Shown: positions 13,393 through 15,927 of the stretch, piece by piece
Layout of the letters: each line of letters opens with the position of its first letter
Numbering within the stretch: position 1 is the stretch's first letter
Assembly (NCBI GenBank): GCA_050329835.1
Contig: JBHJOJ010000072.1
Location: 1 to 15,927, forward strand
Length of the DNA: 15,927 nucleotides
DNA from: JANNOG01 sp050329835
Lineage (GTDB): Bacteria; Actinomycetota; Actinomycetes; Actinomycetales; JBBAYJ01
Direction of reading: 5' to 3'
Made by a program: the position numbers and the translations under genes
Notes under the pieces: model-generated
What the model saw: the letters and a program-made list of their open reading frames with translations, nothing else
Databases searched by the model: none
What the model was told of the DNA's origin: nothing

Positions 13393-14196
13393 GTGCGGGC
13401 CGCCGCGTCCCTGGCCACTCGGCAGGGCCGCCGCCGTCAGGGCCGGTTCCTCGTCGAGGGGCCGCGCGCCGTCCGCGACCTCCTCCGGGCCGCCGCCGAC
13501 GGGGCGCCGTACCGGGTCCGCGCCCTCTACGCGACGGCGGAGGTTCTGGCCCGCGACCCGGACCTCACCCGCCTCGCGCCGCCGTCCGTGGTCCGGGAGG
13601 CGTCCGCCGCCGTGGTGGGGGCGATCTCCGACGCCGCGACGCCCCAGGGCGTCGTCGCCGTCGTCGACGTCCCGCCCCGGCGCGGGGCGGCCGGGGTCGG
13701 CCTCGGACCCGTCACGGCAGGGGCGGTGCTGGTGGAGGTGCAGGACCCGGGCAACGTCGGCACCGTCGTCCGCGCCGCCGACGCCGCGGGCGCCTCGGTG
13801 GTGGCCCTGACCCCCGGCTGCGCCGACCCGTACGCCCCGAAGACGGTCCGCTCGACCGCGGGCAGCCTCTTCCACCTGCCGGTGGTGCCCGACGTCGACC
13901 TCGACGAGCTCGTCCGGGCAGCGCGCTCGGCCGGGGTCCGCCTGCTCGCCACGGACGCCGGCGGCGACACCGACCTCGACGAGACCGCAGCCGCTGCCGC
14001 TGCCGGCGCGGGACCGCTCGCCGGGCCCCACCTGTGGCTGCTCGGCAACGAGGGCCGGGGGCTGGCCACGGACGCCCTCGCCGCCGCCGACGACGTGGTC
14101 CGGATCCCGATCCGCGGCCGCGCCGAGAGCCTCAACCTCGCGATGGCGGCCACTCTCGTCCTGTTCGCCACGGCGAGGTCGCGCGCGTCGCGATGA
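13393..14196 (+). CDS. TrmH/SpoU-family RNA 2'-O-methyltransferase
   Basis: This SPOUT-fold enzyme uses SAM to methylate a ribose 2'-OH in rRNA or tRNA. An N-terminal substrate-binding region (GRFLVEGPRAVRDLL) precedes the catalytic domain. Motif 1 is DPGNVGTVVRAADAAG (from about 118), motif 2 LLGNEGRGL (about 216-224) and motif 3 IPIRGRAESLNLAMAATL, which together form the trefoil-knot SAM site. Its position after rplT resembles the usual rlmB-like gene of actinobacteria, but the target nucleotide is not readable. The start is uncertain: GTG 13393 is the first canonical codon, yet the conserved PRSPAVRAA opening begins upstream, so CTG 13321, inside the end of rplT, may be the true start. 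The product has 267 residues as annotated. Confidence 0.9.
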   Translation: MRAAASLATRQGRRRQGRFLVEGPRAVRDLLRAAADGAPYRVRALYATAEVLARDPDLTRLAPPSVVREASAAVVGAISDAATPQGVVAVVDVPPRRGAAGVGLGPVTAGAVLVEVQDPGNVGTVVRAADAAGASVVALTPGCADPYAPKTVRSTAGSLFHLPVVPDVDLDELVRAARSAGVRLLATDAGGDTDLDETAAAAAAGAGPLAGPHLWLLGNEGRGLATDALAAADDVVRIPIRGRAESLNLAMAATLVLFATARSRASR

Positions 14197-14206
14197 CCGG
14201 CCCGTG

Positions 14207-14244
14207 GGAGCCCGCCGTCCGGCCCGGGCCGGACGGCGGGCTCC
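14207..14244. terminator. 38-bp perfect palindrome, bidirectional terminator
   Basis: The 19-bp arms are perfectly complementary about the centre 14225/14226, with a CCCGGG core. It lies in the 64-bp gap between the convergent methyltransferase and DivIVA-like genes, 10 nt from the first stop and 16 nt from the other. No T-tract follows on either strand. Confidence 0.8.
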
Positions 14245-14260
14245 GAGGAGCGCCGGCTGC

Positions 14261-15628
14261 TCAGCGACGCGAGGGGACCGCGCCGCCGCGTGACGGGCGA
14301 CGCGTGGACCGGGGCTCGGGGTCGGGCTCGAGAACGGTCGCCGCCGGGTCCACCACGCCGGCGAGGGACGCCGCAGCCGACTCCTCGCCGGCTGCCGGGT
14401 CCTCCGCCCCGGTGTCCTCCGCCCCGGTGTCGCCGGCAGGGGTGTCGGCAGCAGGGGTGTCGGCAGCAGGGGTGTCGGCAGCAGGGGTGTCGGCAGCCGG
14501 GGCGTCGACGGCCTCGGTGCCCGCGTCGGGGGTGTCGCCGGCAGGGGTGTCGGCAGCAGGGGCGTCGCCCACCTCGGGGTTGCCCTCGGACCCGCCCGCG
14601 GCGTCGGTGCCGGCGTCGCCGGCAGTGTCCGCGGCGGACCCGCCGTCGGCGACCTCGGCCACGACGGCGACGGCCCGGACCGGTGTCGGGTCGGAGGTCG
14701 CCTCCGGGTCCGCCGAGGCTGCCCGGTCCGGGTCCGGCCCGTCGGAGGGGTCGTCGGCGGCCGCCTCGGCCTCCCCGGCTGTCGGGACCCCGCCCGCGCC
14801 GGCCACGGTGGCCGCTCCTGCCGCGGCGACCCGCGTCCCCTCCCCGGCCAGGACGGCCGGTGGCGTGGCTGACGGCAGGAGCCGCGACGCCTCCTCCGGG
14901 GCCGCGTCGTCGAGGGCCCCGAGCCGGTCCACCTCGTCCTCCAGCGACCCGCCCACGGCCTCGTCGGCGAGTAGCCCGACGAGGGTCTCCCGGATCTCGG
15001 ACAGCCGTTCCACAGTGTGGACGTGCCGCTCGGTGAGGGCGGCGAGGCGGCGGTTGGCGACGTCGGTGACCGCCACGGCGCGCCGCTCGGCGGCGGACAC
15101 CAGCCGGTGCGCCTGTTCCTTGGCGGCGGTGACGGCGCGGTGGGACTCCTCCTGGGCGGTCGTGATGAGCCGCGTGGCCTCGTCGCGGGCCCCCGTCCGG
15201 TCGCGCTCGGCCTGCTCCCGGGCGGCCGTCACGAGGTGCTCGCTCTCCGCGGCGGCCTCGTCCCGCAGCCGCTGGACCTCGGTCGCGGCGGCCGCCCGCA
15301 TGTCGGTGATGGCGGACTCGGCGGTGGCCCGCTCCTGGTCGGCCTCCTCCGCGGCGAGCCGCAGGATCTGCGAGAGCCGTTCGCTCACCGCGGTGTGGGC
15401 GGGCTTGGTGGTCTCACGGGCGGCGTCCAGCTCGCTGCGCGCGGCCGCGAGCTCCTTGCGCACCCTCTCGGTCTCCCGGCGGGCGACCGAGAGGCGCTGC
15501 TCCAGGTCGCCGAGCTCCGACCGGGTGCGGGCGACGAAGTCGTCGACCTGGTCCCGCCGGTAACCGCGCATGACGATGTCGAAGTCGTCCTCGCCGGTCA
15601 TGATCGCCGAGTCCTGCTGTGCGTCCAT
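14261..15628 (-). CDS. DivIVA-like coiled-coil protein with acidic repeat tail
   Basis: The product has 455 residues. The N-terminus DFDIVMRGYRRDQVDDFV (15-32) is a DivIVA-type motif that in this family recognises curved membrane at poles and septa. Residues of about 30-250 form a long heptad-rich coiled coil full of Ala, Glu, Arg and Gln, as in actinobacterial Wag31/DivIVA relatives that organise polar growth. A low-complexity acidic tail follows with repeated ADTPA units (about 352-411) and a basic end RSTRRPSRGG. It is not the canonical Wag31, which is shorter and lies by ftsZ and sepF. ATG 15628 has AGGA 5 nt upstream; ATG 15601 is a less supported alternative. It converges on the rplT operon across a palindrome. 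Confidence 0.82.
   Translation of the reverse strand: MDAQQDSAIMTGEDDFDIVMRGYRRDQVDDFVARTRSELGDLEQRLSVARRETERVRKELAAARSELDAARETTKPAHTAVSERLSQILRLAAEEADQERATAESAITDMRAAAATEVQRLRDEAAAESEHLVTAAREQAERDRTGARDEATRLITTAQEESHRAVTAAKEQAHRLVSAAERRAVAVTDVANRRLAALTERHVHTVERLSEIRETLVGLLADEAVGGSLEDEVDRLGALDDAAPEEASRLLPSATPPAVLAGEGTRVAAAGAATVAGAGGVPTAGEAEAAADDPSDGPDPDRAASADPEATSDPTPVRAVAVVAEVADGGSAADTAGDAGTDAAGGSEGNPEVGDAPAADTPAGDTPDAGTEAVDAPAADTPAADTPAADTPAADTPAGDTGAEDTGAEDPAAGEESAAASLAGVVDPAATVLEPDPEPRSTRRPSRGGAVPSRR
14396..14575 (-). repeat. 15-bp in-frame tandem repeats in the DivIVA-like tail
   Basis: About twelve 15-bp units related to GGTGTCGGCAGCAGG (plus strand) run through the 3' part of the gene. 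The units at 14441, 14456 and 14471 are identical, and 14546 repeats them. Each codes five residues, mostly ADTPA, so copy-number change keeps the frame. Confidence 0.9.
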
Positions 15629-15927
15629 TCGCGTCCTGTCCTGTAGTTCCCGCGAGGCGCGTGTCGGGCCCCCCTGCGGAGCGTGTCGGGCATCCCGCGA
15701 CATCATGGCCTTCCTCTCCGTCCCTGCGCTGCCCCTCCGGCGCGCCATGGTCGGACGGACCACGCCGGAGCCGTCCGGTCGGACTCGTCCGACTCAGCCG
15801 GTGTGCGGAGCCCGCCGGTGATCGCCGGTCCCGGCGCATCGTCCGGGTGCGTCCGGTCCGCGCCGGCGGGGAGGGCCCCGGCCCCGCACCGGGCGGCGCG
15901 GCCGGCACGGCCGCCGGGACGCGGCCC
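15629..15927. other. Non-coding stretch upstream of the DivIVA-like gene
   Basis: I see no convincing coding sequence here. It holds the AGGA site of the DivIVA-like gene, an 11-bp direct repeat GCGTGTCGGGC at 15659 and 15681, and GTCGGAC-TC-GTCCGAC (15778-15793) with an extra GTCGGAC copy near 15750. It probably carries divergent promoters for the DivIVA-like gene and for a gene beyond the right edge. Confidence 0.5.

Noticed and set aside
14396..14575. 15-bp repeats as a CRISPR or iteron array
   Set aside because: They are in frame inside a coding sequence and code a low-complexity tail, with no spacers and no replication gene nearby.
14034..15563. Long plus-strand open frame opposite the DivIVA-like gene, rich in Ser and Ala
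   Set aside because: It is the antisense shadow of a GC-rich repetitive coding region. It has no family motif and no ribosome-binding site, and the minus strand has a recognisable DivIVA N-terminus and coiled coil.

Overview
The window is a chromosomal segment from a very high-GC actinobacterium. The lineage signs are almost universal GTG starts, 4-nt GTGA gene overlaps, a bifunctional PriA-type hisA, a DUF1844 gene divergent from infC, and several promoters that look leaderless. A Geodermatophilaceae- or Frankiales-like host would fit, but I cannot fix the genus from the sequence alone.

Layout. (1) 1-2373 is the 3' two thirds of dnaE, followed by a small membrane protein (2370-2867, DUF2567-like) that probably starts at a CTG overlapping the dnaE stop. 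(2) 2978-3532 is a secreted M15-type zinc peptidase. It ends in six 11-bp tandem repeats and a long hairpin shared with the convergent LON-domain gene (3608-4288). That gene lies downstream of a YbaK-type aminoacyl-tRNA deacylase (4308-4841), both on the minus strand. (3) 5052-6301 is a two-gene minus-strand accessory module: a DUF3800-like putative nuclease and a helical RH-motif protein. It is less GC-rich than its neighbours and sits between housekeeping genes. (4) 6359-10937 is hisD-hisC-hisB-hisH-priA, with GTGA coupling at the hisC/hisB and hisB/hisH joints and at hisD/hisC if the upstream hisC start is used, plus candidate internal leaderless promoters before hisC and priA. (5) 10922-11763 on the minus strand holds a DUF1844 gene coupled to an ASCH-domain gene, whose 3' end overlaps that of priA. 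(6) 11978-14196 is infC-rpmI-rplT and a TrmH/SpoU RNA methyltransferase. infC appears to use the rare ATC start. (7) A 38-bp perfect palindrome separates this operon from a convergent DivIVA-like coiled-coil gene (14261-15628) with 15-bp tandem repeats in its acidic tail. 15629-15927 has no gene that I can support.

How the genes relate. Most of the window is core metabolism and information processing: replication, histidine/tryptophan synthesis, translation initiation and ribosome assembly, and polar growth or division. The one part that looks accessory, and the best candidate for an undescribed system, is the coupled pair at 5052-6301. The other notable signals are regulatory: the infC start and leader, the hairpin series before rpmI, and the recurrent TANNNT plus 6-8 nt plus start-codon arrangement.
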